Origin: Helianthus annuus
Taxonomy: Eukaryota; Streptophyta; Magnoliopsida; Asterales; Asteraceae
Direction: 5' to 3'
DNA length: 64,000 nt
Assembly: GCF_002127325.2 (NCBI RefSeq)
Contig: NC_035441.2
Coordinates: 46,628,663 to 46,692,662 of the forward strand
Part shown: positions 27,548 through 39,749 of the stretch, piece by piece
Layout: the number at the start of each line of letters is the position of its first letter
How positions within the stretch are numbered: the stretch's first letter is position 1
Notes under the pieces: model-generated
Seen by the model: only the letters and a program-made list of their open reading frames with translations
What the model was told of the DNA's origin: nothing
Databases searched by the model: none
Made by a program: the position numbers and the translations under genes

Positions 27548-28883
27548 TAGTTCAGGTATCTCCAGCATATCATCAAAGATCTTCAAAAGCATCACAGATC
27601 CTCGGGTCCAACCCCAGTTATCCTTGGGATTATCCCCAGTTTCCGCCAGCAGCGCACGATGATCCTGATATAGTTCATGTCTTTGGGATCAGTACCCATT
27701 TTCGGGGCTGGCGACCTCATCGTACTGGCTATACTTGGGATCCTACGTATAATGGTGGACGCACCATACATCCGTTCCTAAGGTTTCTAACGTTTTCACG
27801 TTAGCTAAGGTTTTGACATTTTCATGTCACTAAGTTTGGATAGTTGCCAGAAAGGGCCATACTCCAGTTTACATACGATCCTTTGGGCTTGTCCCCAGTT
27901 ATCCTTTGGGCTTGTCCCCAGTGATCCTCCGGGATCATCACCAGTTATCCTTTGGGCTTGTCCCCAGTGATCCTCCGGGATCATCACCAGTTATCCTTTG
28001 GGCTTGTCCCCAGTGATCCTCCGGGATCATCCCCAGTTATCCTTTGGGCTTGTCCCCAGTGATCCTCCGGGATCATTCTCAGTTATCCTTTGGGCTTGTC
28101 CCCAGTTACTAACTTATCTTTTATATTGGCTTAGTCCCAAGTTATATTCCATTTTTTCAGGTTTTCGAAGTTAAACGATTAAGGATCCTTAATCCTTATT
28201 ATCCATTAAAGTTTTACCTATGGTAATTTCGATTAAAGGTTAGGATCCTAACTTGGATCCTCAGGTATGATCCTTAACTACTTTTAATTTCATTATTCAT
28301 TTGAATAACCTTTAGACCTTGACAACTGAACCTATGATCCTTAAAATAAACTATCTTGGAAACTTTCGATTATAGGATATTTGATCCAGGATCATATCTT
28401 AAATTTCTTAAACATAATTTGCTCAAACTTTTCAAACAAACATGTGTCAAAACAATTGAAAATCAAAAAGGATAACAACACAAGATAAGCCAGAAAGATT
28501 GAAGTTATATTATTAAACCAAAGGATCATTAACCCTTTCAAAAAAGTTGTCAAAATTACCTACCCAAAGCTTCTACCAGCAATACGTGGCCCGTCCGCTG
28601 GGGTAGGTAAAGGGTGTCCATGATAATAGGTTCAAAAGTATTGCAGGGAAATTAGAAGGCGGCAGGATCACAACGGCTTCATCCCCCAAACAGAGGATCC
28701 CTCCACCATGTGTAATCCTACCTATTGTTCAAAGGATCCAGGATCCTTAACCCTAAAAAACTATTGTCCAGAAATTACAAACCATAATTGTTCACAAACC
28801 ATCAACCACAAACCACTACCAAAAACCTAAAAAATTGGGCTCCGGCCTAGTCAACAATATCCATCATCGCCCAATCATGCAGC
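27548..28883. other. Tat-F convergent spacer between pol and antisense gene
   Basis: Non-coding interval between two converging genes, including the minisatellite at 27878-28106. Both flanks are found, diverged, in the other Tat elements. Otherwise nothing recognisable. Confidence 0.75.
27878..28106. repeat. Minisatellite with a 46-bp two-part unit
   Basis: Four to five copies of a 46-bp unit made of two 23-bp halves: A, TTATCCTTTGGGCTTG plus TCCCCAG, and B, TGATCCTCCGGGATCATC plus ACCAG. B contains the 6-bp inverted repeat TGATCC/GGATCA with a 4-nt loop. Tat-C, D and E have only A-type units, so the dimer is a Tat-F novelty. Confidence 0.88.
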
Positions 28884-30496
28884 CTACTTCTCCGCTGCTC
28901 CATCTCCACCAGCATCTTCACCATGATCCTTGCCAGCATCACCTCCCTCCAGCCTTGGGATATCCTCAGCATCCTCCTCATCATCCAAGTCTACCAGCCT
29001 TGCCTTCCAACCTTCAACATCCCATGAGCTCTTGTCAAAGGCAGGATCCTGAGCCTCCGCAGCCATTTGTAGTTGTATCTTGTACATAGCAGTTGCGGCA
29101 GAGACCTTGGCATCCTGGATGATCTCCTGCTTCTCATTATCCATGTCAATCAGCCTCTGAGCAGCTTCATCCTTGGTGGCCTGGAGTTCCTTCTCAAGAT
29201 CCGCTATCTTGAGATCCTTCAACACACCCATTTGCTGAAGATCGGCAATCTGGCTCTCCTGGTCCTCAACATTGCCAAGATAAGTTTCAATCTCAGCAAG
29301 TTTCTGCAAACAAAAGAAATAAAGACAAGCTCGGAATCAGGTGATCCTCGAAAGATACTAGATAACCAACAGGGGCAGTGATCCTCACCTCGTTCACATA
29401 GTCAAGAAATTGCTGACGAAGGAGAGGGAATCCTTGGAGTTCATCAGAGGCTTTCCTCTTTTTTCCCTTACCCCGAATGGACGCTTTAGGAGCTGAGACC
29501 GAAGGGCTGGCAGCAGGAGCCTTCTTCTTCTTAGAAGACGTGACATTGGCAAGGTCACTTATCCCAAACATGGAGGCAGACTTAACGGACCTGGCAGACT
29601 TTCCGGCACCTACACAATTCAAAAACAAGATAAGTTCCCTTATTAAATTGAATACTTTCACATAAGACTTATTTTTTTTATGAGGATACTTACTTGACAT
29701 TGTGGCAGATGCAGAGGATATCTCTTGAGAATCTTGGATAATAATCTGAAAGCTTCGAACTTCAGGATCAAGCTTCTTGAAAGCTAACACTCTTTCTTTG
29801 GCAGCAGGGGTCAACCTTAAGTGAGCAACGGAGATAGCTGCATAAAAAGACAAAAAAGAAAAGATATCAGTGATCCTCATCATACGAGACAGGACTGATA
29901 GTGATCCTTCAAGGATCCTCTACCCTACCATGAGTGACCCATTCCTCGGGCAGATCCTTCCCATCCGGGATGGAATCCCTCTTAACAAAGAAAAACCGAC
30001 GTTTCCAGTTTTTATCATTCTTGGTAACTTTGAAGATAGGGTGATCCTCCCCAGATTTCCGTTTCAACAAGTACCGGTGAGAACCAAAGGTGGTGAGATC
30101 ATAGAGCTCAGCTAACTCTGACATCCCCAAATCAATCCCTTCTTGCTCGATGATCCTCTCAAAGGTATATAGAACCCTCCAGATCATCGGCATAGCTTGG
30201 ATAAATGAGATGCCGGTAAGAGAAAAGAAAGATTGGGTAAATGTCGGAAAAGGATATGAATACCCGATGAGGAAAGGAGTAGCAGGAAAGGCCACCCAAG
30301 TGTCCGAAACAAAATCACTCAGAGCAGTAGGATCAAAGGGTTTGAAAACAACATTCGCTGGGAAACAATGGCGAATCTTGTCTATTTGGATATCGGTAAA
30401 GCAGCATCTCTCCGTAGGAGAATCTTTGATAATCCCCTGGCTTTTCAAGGGACTATCCTTCTTAGAGCCTTTGTGCGGTGAATTCCGAAGAAGCAT
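28884..30496 (-). CDS. Tat-F antisense gene, 4 exons, 450 aa
   Basis: Minus-strand exons: 30496-29929 (568 nt), 29837-29694 (144), 29609-29389 (221), 29303-28884 (420). Donors GTAGGG, GTAAGT, GTGAGG; acceptors CAG, TAG, CAG. Lengths sum to 1,353 nt and phases fit, giving one open frame from MLLRNSPHKG to a TAG at 28884. Residues 1-189 form the domain catalogued as putative gypsy-type transposon protein (PF04195 by memory); about 190-237 follow; about 238-311 are Lys/Ser/Pro-rich (S-S-K-K-K-K; G-K-G-K-K-R-K, a possible nuclear signal); 312-450 form a coiled coil and an acidic Gly-rich tail. No enzyme motif is seen. Additional antisense ORFs are known in Tat elements; function unknown. Reading through intron 2 (84 nt, no stop) is also possible. 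Confidence 0.82.
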
Positions 30497-30639
30497 ATTC
30501 GAGATGAAAACAGGGTAAAAGCAAGAAAGAACAGAGCAAAGAAGAAAAAGAAGAAGATGATACCTGATCAAGCCTTCGGTGACGATTATAAAGGAAGATA
30601 CTTCGAATTTAAATGCAAAATGATCCTAACCCTATCTCC

Positions 30640-30718
30640 TATTTATAATGATGATCCGCAGGGATTGTCACATCAGTGACGTAAATATCCTAACGGCTAG
30701 TCCATGTACAACGGCTAG
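30640..30718 (-). promoter_or_regulatory. Tat-F antisense-gene promoter
   Basis: Reading minus strand: CTAGCCGTT twice (plus AACGGCTAG at 30710-30718 and 30692-30700, 18 bp apart), ACGTCA box (plus TGACGT at 30677-30682), TATAAATA (plus 30640-30647), then 144 bp to the ATG. AACGGCTA fits the core of the mitosis-specific activator bound by MYB3R factors; regulation is inferred. Confidence 0.6.
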
Positions 30719-30791
30719 TAAACCGGAATCGTCCGTTAGAGATAAGCTCAAAACAAAATATAACTCATCTATTTACAATTAACTCCTTATA

Positions 30792-30804
30792 TTTTGGGGG
30801 CAAT
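30792..30804 (+). other. Tat-F polypurine tract region
   Basis: TTTTGGGGGCAAT immediately before the 3' LTR. The same tract precedes the 3' LTR of every Tat element here. Confidence 0.8.
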
Positions 30805-31522
30805 TGTTAGGGCTGGATTTTTACTATGAATGATCCTTATACGTGATCCTAACCAGTGATCCTTATTTCTTTGGCAGGCAGTGATCCTCAGCCGGACCTC
30901 AGGATCAGGATCACGGGACATTGAGGTGATCCTAGTACTAACGGTCATTTTCGATTACTACAATATTATTTTGCAGGAATATCTAGCAGGATATGCCCTA
31001 CATATCATGATCCAGGGACGCGCTTTTACAAATATGGCAAGAGCTGAATTGAAGATGAACGTTGTGCCGGATATGGAAACATGGCTTGATCTTAGGGCAG
31101 CAATTTAGGCTAGATTATCTTTATTTCTAAAGGGGTAATGAGCTGATTAGTGGTCTATCTACCTAAAATAAGTTACCTACACATGTATAAATACCCATCT
31201 TCCTCATTCGGAAGAACACACACAACATACGACACAACTCTCAACAGTTAGACACTCAGTGATCCTTGTACTCAGCTCATTATCATCCGAAGTTGTAACT
31301 ACATTTTTATTATATTGAAGTTGGTGATCGGTAGTTGCCATCACCCGAGGTTTTTTATGCCGGAGATCATACATTGATCAAGGGCTTTTTCCTCGTATAA
31401 ATCATTGTGTCTTTGCATATTCATCACAGAAGTGATCCTTTACTTTTATAGCTAACCAAGCATCATACCCCGTTTACATAAAGTTTGGTTACATTATCCT
31501 TGTGTGATTTTTGACCAAAACA
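30805..31522 (+). repeat. Tat-F 3' LTR (718 bp)
   Basis: One difference from the 5' LTR seen by eye. TATA box at 31186-31193. Followed by target copy gatct and the rest of the Tat-E antisense gene. Confidence 0.96.
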
Positions 31523-31527
31523 GATCT

Positions 31528-31917
31528 CAAGATTGCTGATCTTGAGAAGGAGCTTTGGGCTACCAAGGATGAAGCTGCCAAAATGGTGATCAACTTCGAT
31601 TATGAGAAGCATGATATCACCCAGGTGCCAAGGTCTCTGCTGCGATAACCATGTACAAGATCCAGTTGCAAATGGCTGCGGAGGCTCAGGATCCTGCCTT
31701 CGACAAAAGCACATGGGACGTGGAGGGCTGGAAGGCAAGGCTGGCAGAGTTGGAGGATGATGATGAAGCTGAGGAGATCCCAATGCTTGAAGGTGGTGAT
31801 GCTGGCAAGGATCAGGGGAAGCAAGTGGAGCTGGTGGTGATGGTGCAGCGAAGGTATGAGCTGCAGAATTGGGCGATGAAGGAAACTTCTAGACATAGCC
31901 GGAGCCCAATTTTTTAA
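31528..31917 (+). pseudogene. Tat-E antisense gene, exon 4 (3' part)
   Basis: Continues the coiled coil (K-I-A-D-L-E-K-E-L) after the Tat-F insertion. A 1-nt deletion near 31624 and a 2-nt deletion near 31818, both relative to Tat-C, shift the frame, so the normal A-A-K-V-stop end is missed and the frame runs to 31917. These breaks are in Tat-E itself, not caused by Tat-F. Confidence 0.8.
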
Positions 31918-33273
31918 TTTTGGTAGTGGTTTCTTTTGTGGTTGTGATGTTTTAAACAATGATGGTCTGTAACTTTGAACAATAGTTTTAGGATTAGGGA
32001 TCCAGGATCCTTCAGACAATAGGTAGGATTGCAAATGGTGGAGGGATCCTCTGTTTGGGGGATGAAGCCATTGTGATCCTGCCGCCTTTATATCCCTGCA
32101 TAACTTTTGAACCTATTATCATGGACACCCTTTACCTACCTCAGCGGACGGGCCACGTATTGCTGGTAGATGCTCGGGGTAGGTAATTTTGACAACCTTT
32201 GAAGGGTTACTCCTTTCGTTTATAAATAAAATCTTAAACTTTTGTCGCTTATCTTGTGTTATTATCCTTTTTGTTCCTTTAATTCCCCATTGTTTTGGTG
32301 TACATTTATTGAATAAGTAGTTTTGAATAAGTCAGATTGAAAACATTTAGGATATGATCCTTGATCAAATATCCTATAGTTGAAAAATCCCAAAAAGTAG
32401 TACATATTTTAAGGGTCACAGGTTTAGTTGTCAAATTTCAAGGGTTAACATAAAGAAACAATAAATAGGATTAAAAACAGCTAAGGATCATACCTGAGAA
32501 TCCAAGTTAGGATCCTAACCATTAATCAGGATAACCGTAAATGAAATTTTAATGGATAATAAGGATTAAGGATCCTTAATTGTTTTAACTTTGAAAACCT
32601 GAAAAATAGAACATAACCTGGGACTAAGCCAATATAAAAGACAAGTTAGTAACTGGGGACAAGCCCAAAGGATAACTGGGGACAAGCCCATAGGATAACT
32701 GGGGACAAGCCCAAAGGATAACTGGGGACAAGCCCAAAGGATAACTGGGGACAAGCCCAAGGATCGTATGTAAACTGAAGTATGGCCCTTACTGGCGACT
32801 ATCCAAACTTAGTGACATGAAAATGCCAAAACCTTAGCTAACGTGAAAACGTTAGAAACCTTAGGAACGGATGTATGGTACGTCTACCATTATACGTAGG
32901 ATCCTAGGTATAGCCAGTACGATGAGGTTATCAGCCCCTGGAGTGGGTACTGGTCCCAAAGACATGAACTATACCAGGATCATCGTGCGCTACAGGCGAA
33001 AACTGGGGACAAGCCCAAGGATAACTGGGGTTGAACCCAAGGATCTGAGATGCTTTTGAAGACTATCAATAATATGCTGAGGATACCTGGACTATCAAAA
33101 CTCAAATTCTTTTGAGAGGAGGATGAAGGATACATGATCCTTATCCTTTGGTAAAAATAAGAAAATGGAATAGTTTAGGATTAGGATATTACCAGAGTAA
33201 GGATCATTGACATTATCGGGATCCTTCGAGGATGCTTTCAATGTAAGGATCATATGTGCCAGGAGGATCCTGT
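31918..33273. other. Tat-E convergent spacer with minisatellite
   Basis: Non-coding. Holds five near-perfect 23-bp units (CTGGGGACAAGCCCAAAGG plus ATAA) at 32652-32765 and two more at about 33000-33043. The short post-pol frame is diverged at 33095-33277 (minus). Confidence 0.75.
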
Positions 33274-36200
33274 TCACATGAAATATTTCTTTAAGTGAAC
33301 AGCATTCCAGGCTCTAGGTAACAAATTTCCTTCCATGGTTAGCAATCAATATGCCCCCTTTCCTGCTTCAGCTTCAATCAAGTAAGGGCCTTCCCACTTT
33401 GGTGCTAATTTCCCATCAGCAGGATTGATGGTATTTTGGAATGCTTTTCTCAATACCATATCCCCCACTTGGAATTTCCTTATCCTGACATTTTTGTTGT
33501 AGGTACCAGCCATTCTTTGTTGGTAGCTTGTCATCCTTATCCTAGCCAAATCCCTGATTTCCTCAATAGTATCCAAGTCTTGAGCCAGGTTTGCATCATT
33601 CTCCTCAGGATCACGGGTACTTGTTCTAGCAGTTGGAACCACCATTTCTGTTGGGATCACTGCTTCTGCCCCAAACACCAAAGAGAAGGGTGTTTGACCA
33701 GTAGCATTCTTGGGGGTTGTCCTATCAGCCCAGAGCACATAAGGTAATTCCTCTGCCCATTTCCCCTTCTTGGATCCAAGTTTCTTCTTCAGATTGTTGA
33801 TGATGATCTTGTTGGATGATTCTGCTTGACCATTAGCTTGTGGATGGACTGGTATTGATGTTATCATCTTAATTCCCCAACTGTCACAAAAGTTAGTAGT
33901 CCTGCTCCCAATAAATTGGGAACCATTATCACATACAATTTCAGCAGGAATGCCAAATCTAGTTATAATGTTTCTTTTAATAAAGGATATCACTTCCTTT
34001 TCTCTGACTTGGGCAAAGGCTTCGGCCTCTATCCACTTGGAGAAGTAGTCAGTCATGGCAAGCATGAATACTTTTCCACCAGGTGCCTTAGGGAGCTTGC
34101 CAACTATATCCATCCCCATCTCATGAATGGCCAAGAGGATGGTATAGGATGTAGAAATTCAGCCGGCTGATGAAGGATATTGCTGTGTCTTTGACAAGGA
34201 TCACACTTCTTAGCATACTCCACAGCATCCCTCTTCATAGTTGGCCAATAGTATCCTGTCCTAAGGATCCTTGAGAACAATGCCCTGCCCCCAGTGTGGT
34301 TTCCACAATCTCCTTCATGGAAGTCTTTTAACACTTCTTGAATTTCAGGATCCTCAATACATCTTAAATATGGTCCTGCAAGAGATCGCTTATATAACAC
34401 ATTATTTAAGATTGTGAATTGAGATACCTTAATCCTGAAAGCCCTAGGATTTTCTCCCATAGGAATCTCCCCGTGTTGTAAGTATCTCATGATTGGTGAG
34501 ATCCATGATCCTGAATAAGATTGAGTATCCTCGCTAGGGATCATTGCAGTATCCTCTTCTATTTCCATGGCCACCTGTTTTTCAATAGCAGGAGCCAGGA
34601 TATGGATGATGGGGATACTTATATTCTCTGGGATCTTCAAAGATGATCCTAGATTGGCCAATGCATCAGCTTCTGTATTTTCCTCCCTTGGTACCTGTGA
34701 CAAACTGAAAGAAACAAAGGAGAGTGCCAATTCTTTGACTATCTCTAGATATTTAGTTAGTTTTTCACCTTTCACAGCATAGGATCCATTAAAGTGGTTA
34801 GTAATTAACAATGAATCTACATATACCTCAAGATACCTGATCCCCATATGCTTAGCAATTTGTAAGCCAGCGATTAAGGCTTCATATTCAGCCTCATTAT
34901 TAGTGGCTTGGAACTCACAAGCTATGGAATGGGGTATTATGTCCCCCTGTGGCGATTTTAGTAGTATGCCAAGCCCTGTGCCTTTGACATTTGAGGATCC
35001 ATTAGTATGTAGTATCCAAGGATCCTTGGTCTCATCCAGCTGCTGGACCTCCAATTCGGCTTCCTTTTGTAGATCACTACTGAAATCAGCCACAAAGTCT
35101 GCTAATGCTTGAGATTTGATGGCTGTTCTAGGCTCATATCTTATATCATGGGCACTAAGCTTTACTGCCCACTTAGCCATCCTTCCGGACATCTCTGGTT
35201 TCAGCTGTTGAGGATACCACCAGGTATAAGGATAACACATCTCCTTTTCCGGGTTTCATCAATGCTGGAGCTGAGGACATGTATTCTTTGAGGGCTTGTA
35301 AAGCATTCTCATGCTTTTCTGTCCACTCAAATTTCTTGTTCTTTCTTAGGATATCATAGAATTCTTTACATCTTTCTGAGGATTTGGATATGAACCTATT
35401 TAGAGCTGCTATCCTGCCTGTTAGCCTTTGCACATCCTTAGCGTCGGCAGGGGATTTGATATTCACCAATGCTTTAATTTGTTCCGGGCTTGCTTCAATG
35501 CCCCTCTGAGTTACCATATATCCTAGAAATTTACCTGCTTTAACACCAAAGTGACATTTTGAAGGATTAACCTTCATGTTATAATTATCAAGGATATCAA
35601 ATGCTTCCTCCAAGTCCCTTAGGTGATCCTCAGCTTTCTTTGACTTTACTACCATATCATCTATGTACACTTCCATAGTCTGTCCAATTTGATCTTTGAA
35701 CATCATATTCACCAGCCTTTGATATGTTGCACCTGCATTTCTTAATCCAAAAGGCATGGCAATATAACAATATAAACCGGTTGGGGTCATAAAAGCCGTA
35801 TCCTCTTGGTCAGATGGCTCCATCTGAATTTGTTGGAATCCAGATGATGCATCCATAAAGGTTAACAGTTCATGCCCCGCCGTTGCATCCACCATGGAGT
35901 CAATGTGGGGTAATGGGAAAGGATCCTTGGGACATGCTTTATTCAAATCAGTGAAATCGACACATACCCTCCACTTTCCGTTTTTCTTTTGAACAACAAC
36001 CACATTGGCTAGCCACTTTGGATACTTTACCTCTCTAATCATACCTGATCGAAGTAGCCTTTCTACCTCTTCCTGGATAATGGCATTTCTTTCCGGTGCA
36101 AACTTCCTCCTTTTTTGATGGATTGGTTTGATTGACCTGTCAATGCCAAGTTTATGAGTTATAATATCCTTAGATATACCTGTCATATCCTCATGTTTCC

Positions 36201-36372
36201 ATGCAAAGGTAGACTTTCTTCTTTTGAGGAAGGATACTAGGTCTTCTTTCATCTTGCCAAGGATCCCTGATCCTATATAGATTTTTGATTCAGGATCATT
36301 AGGATCCAAAAGGATTTCGTCCACATCCTGTTCTCTCGCCTCCAAGACATTCCTTGGAGGATACTGTAATTG
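33274..36372 (-). pseudogene. Tat-E RT to integrase, disrupted
   Basis: Starts after UAG in the gag-pro frame (first ATG 36345). RT is open and complete with YIDDMVVKS. At 35202/35203 a 206-nt segment is missing exactly between a GTAAGT donor and CTCAG acceptor of the Tat-F sequence, shifting the frame; RT would end in a short tail. The aRNase H and integrase frame (35240-34104) breaks at a 1-nt loss in the run of C near 34113; the next frame (34134-33346) ends at a premature stop in place of Arg in G-A-Y-R-L-L. The normal pol stop is at 33274. Confidence 0.9.
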
Positions 36373-36378
36373 CTATTG
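36367..36378 (-). promoter_or_regulatory. Readthrough-type UAG context, Tat-E
   Basis: The complement reads CAATAGCAATTA; stop at 36373-36375. Gag-pro (38304-36373) and RT (from 36345) are in the same frame. Confidence 0.78.
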
Positions 36379-38953
36379 CTCCCTTGGCTTCGAGGCTGGT
36401 TTCATTGACGAGGTGTAACAATCCTTAGCCTCCTGCTGATCACTGTCGATCTTGATTATTCCCCATGGGCTAGGGAGCTTCACACATTGATGGTAGGTGG
36501 ACGGGACTGCCTTCATATCATGTATCCATGGTCTGCCAAGGATAACATTACAACAAGACAAACAGTCAATAACACAAAATTTTTGATAATTATGTAATCC
36601 TTCCACATAAATTGGGAGTTTGATGTCCCCCAGGGTTTTCTTAGTTTCGCCACTAAATCCCACAAGTACGGAGGATCTTGGTGTGATATCTGATTCAGGG
36701 ATACCCATCTTCTTCAGAACATCAAGTTGGATAATATTTACTGAGCTTCCTCCGTCAATAAGGATCCTGCGGACAAAATGGTTAGAGATAAAGAGAGTGA
36801 TGACTAGACTATCATGATGAGGATCCTGGATGTTAATGCGATCATCCTCATCAAAGGTTATCGCTTTTCCTTCCGAGACACTTGATGTTCGAATAGGCCT
36901 TTCTCCGTTATCCATTTTAGCTTTCTTTGCATGCCTTTTAGCTGCTGAGAAGGATGTACCACAGTTGTCTGATCCTCCAGAAATAAAGTTGATCACTTGG
37001 GCATCTGCCGGAGGAGCTGGAGCTTTCTCAGGGATCCTTTCAGGATCCTGAGTCCTTTGCTTTTTTCTTCCCAACAACTCTTTTAGATGCCCCTTGCTTA
37101 GCAGATATCCAATTTCCTTTCTTAATGCGATACATTCTTCAGTTAAATGCCCAAAATCCTCGTGGTATGCACACCACTTCGATTTGTCTTTAGTTCCAGT
37201 TGGTTTGTCGTTTTTTCTGGGCCATCTGGCTTTTTCTCCTAGATTCTGCATTGCAAGGATTAGTTCATGATTATCAACGGAGAAACAATATTCAGAAATC
37301 GGAGGATAATCCTCATCATCCTCTTCTTGGTCAACGGCATGCACGTTCTGGTTGTCATTCCTATTGTAGGATTTGAATCTGTTGCTTTTGAAAGAGGATC
37401 CTTGCTTTTCTTGCTTTGAGGATCCTGCTTGTCTCTCCTGGATCCTCTTGTCATCCTCTAGCCGGATGAACCTGAGTGCCCGAGTTCTTACTTCATCTAG
37501 GTTCCTGCATGGTGTCATAACAAGATCATCATAGAACAATGAATCCTTAAGCAATCCCATCTTGAAGGCCTCAACAGCTGTGGCCATATCCAAGTTAGGA
37601 ATATCCAAGGATTCTTTACTAAACTTGGTTATGTAATCCCTTAATGATTCATTATGACCCTGAGTTACCCTATATAAATCACTAGTCAATCTTTCAAACT
37701 TTCTACTACAAGAGAATTGATTATTGAATAAATTAACTAAATTAGCAAATGAAGTAATAGAGTAAGGGGGAAGACTTAGCAGCCATTTAAGAGCTGATCC
37801 AGTAAGAGTGGATCCAAATCCTTTGCATAAGCATGCTTCCTTTAACTTTTCTGGAATTGGATTGATCTCCATCCTCTCCCTGTATTGTGCTATGTGTTCC
37901 TCAGGATCCGTTGTACCATCATACAGCTTCATAGTAGGGATATGGAACCTTTTGGGTATCTCAGCATCACAAATTGGTGATGCAAAACGAGATACCTTAT
38001 GGCTTCCATCTGCAATCTCCGGGATAGGTTTGACTACCCCTGGAACACTTGATATCATATCCTTCAGTTTTTGTAGTTCTCTGGCCATAGCATGATTGAT
38101 ACCTGTATCCTGCATGAATCCATGGTTAGTGGTAAGAGAATTATTAAAAGTGTTACCTCCCATCGGGTTCAAGTTAGGAACATTGGGTGTGAATCCATAT
38201 TGCTGGGATTCTGGGATAATGGATGGACCAGTGGAAGCAATGGTCTGCATTGGAATAAAATCTCCTTGATGGACATCTAGGCTTCCTGTTTGCAAATTCT
38301 TCAAGGATCCTGGTATCTGAAGGGATCCATGAATATGGGACGATCCTGGAACGAAGGAGGATCCTTGAACCTGGAACGAAGAAGGATCCTTGAACTTGGG
38401 ATGATCCTGGAATGAAGGAGGATCCTTGAACCTGGGATGATCCTGGAACGAAGGAGGATCCTGAGTTCATGAAGGATCCCATATGTTGAGTATAAGATCT
38501 TGCCGGTTGGAAATATGATCCCGATGCCTGAGTTACTACTGCTGAGCCGAAATGCATTCCTCTTGATCCACCCACATATTGAATGTCTGGGACCTCTGAT
38601 GGCTGAGAAGTAATCATTGGAGTATCAAAATTCAAAGATTTGGGCATCAGTGGGGAATGATCCTCTGCCGTTTTCTTTTGTCTTTTGAGATCTCCGATTT
38701 CTCTGAGGATCCTGTCATTAGTTTCATCCTGCTGCTGCATACGATCCCTCATCTGCAAAATCAAAGTAAATATATCACTAGTACTGGGAACAGAGGAAGT
38801 TAGAGCAGAAGATGATGGTTTAGAGGAGATAGAAGTTGGTCTCTTCTCAGCATTTTTCTAAGATCCGGCTGGTGGTGGAGGCAAAGGTGGAATGCCAGTA
38901 GATGAATTGACTGCCGACATCGCTGTGGAGGTATTCTTCAACGACGAAGCCAT
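36373..38953 (-). pseudogene. Tat-E gag-protease, broken near the N-terminus
   Basis: ATG at 38953 (M-A-S-S). A TAG near 38859 interrupts the Pro-rich segment, and a frameshift inside the Gly-Ser repeat region (about 38305-38330) separates the N-terminal frame (38764-38174) from the rest. From 38304 on, gag, zinc knuckle (CAYHEDFGHLTEEC) and protease (LIDGGSSVNII) are complete to the UAG. The Gly-Ser repeats differ in number from the other copies. Confidence 0.88.
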
Positions 38954-39009
38954 GCAACACTCCGGAATGGTCACCAACAGAAAAACTTTTTATGAATGAA
39001 GCACCAATT

Positions 39010-39027
39010 GCCCCACGGTGGGCGCCA
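39010..39027 (-). other. Tat-E primer binding site
   Basis: Complement TGGCGCCCACCGTGGGGC, identical to Tat-C and Tat-F. Confidence 0.8.
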
Positions 39028-39030
39028 AAC

Positions 39031-39749
39031 TGTTTTGGTCAAAAATCACACAAGGATAATGCAACCAAACTTTATGTAAACGGGGAATGATGCTTGGTAT
39101 GATGAACAAAGTGAAGGATCACTTGAATATAAAATGCACAAGTGACACAAGGATTTATACGAGGAAAAAGCCCTTGATCAATAAATGATCTCCGGCATAA
39201 AAAACCTCGGGTGATGGAAACTACCGATCACCAAACTTCAATATAACAAATAAAGGTTACAACTTCGGATGGTAACGAGCTAAGTACAAGGATCACTATA
39301 GTATCGTGTGTCAAAGCGTGAGGGAAGTGTGTTGTGTCTTCCAAATGTGGAAGAGAGCTATTTATACAAGTGTGAGTGGCCCTATTTTAGGTAAATAGAC
39401 TAACTATTAGCTCGTTACCCCTTTAGGAATAAAAGTAAATCTAGCCTAAATTATCGCCCTTAAATTATGCTGAGTTTCCATATCGTCCACAACGTTTATC
39501 TCTGATTAAGCATATGCCAAAGTTGTAAAGACGAGTCCCTTGTTTACGTTGCTAAGAGCGGATCCTGCCAGACATTCCTGCAAGATAACATTAAATCCAA
39601 CGAAAACAACTGTTAGTATGAGGATCCCTGTGATGGTCCGTGATCCAGATCCTGGAACTCTTCTGAGGATCACTATCTGCCAAAGAAATAAGGATCACTG
39701 GTTAGGATCATATGTAAGGATCATAAGTCATAACAATCCAGCCCTAACA
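39031..39749 (-). repeat. Tat-E 5' LTR (719 bp)
   Basis: Pairs with 18404-19122; followed by target copy cttgg, after which the Tat-D aRNase H frame resumes. Confidence 0.95.

Noticed and set aside
28884..30496. The antisense gene as a DNA-transposon transposase.
   Set aside because: The family name in databases says transposon, but no catalytic motif is visible; it belongs to Tat retrotransposons.
30881..31108. 75-aa frames inside the Tat-F LTRs (20772-20999 and 30881-31108).
   Set aside because: Same LTR sequence twice, upstream of the TATA box, no recognisable domain.
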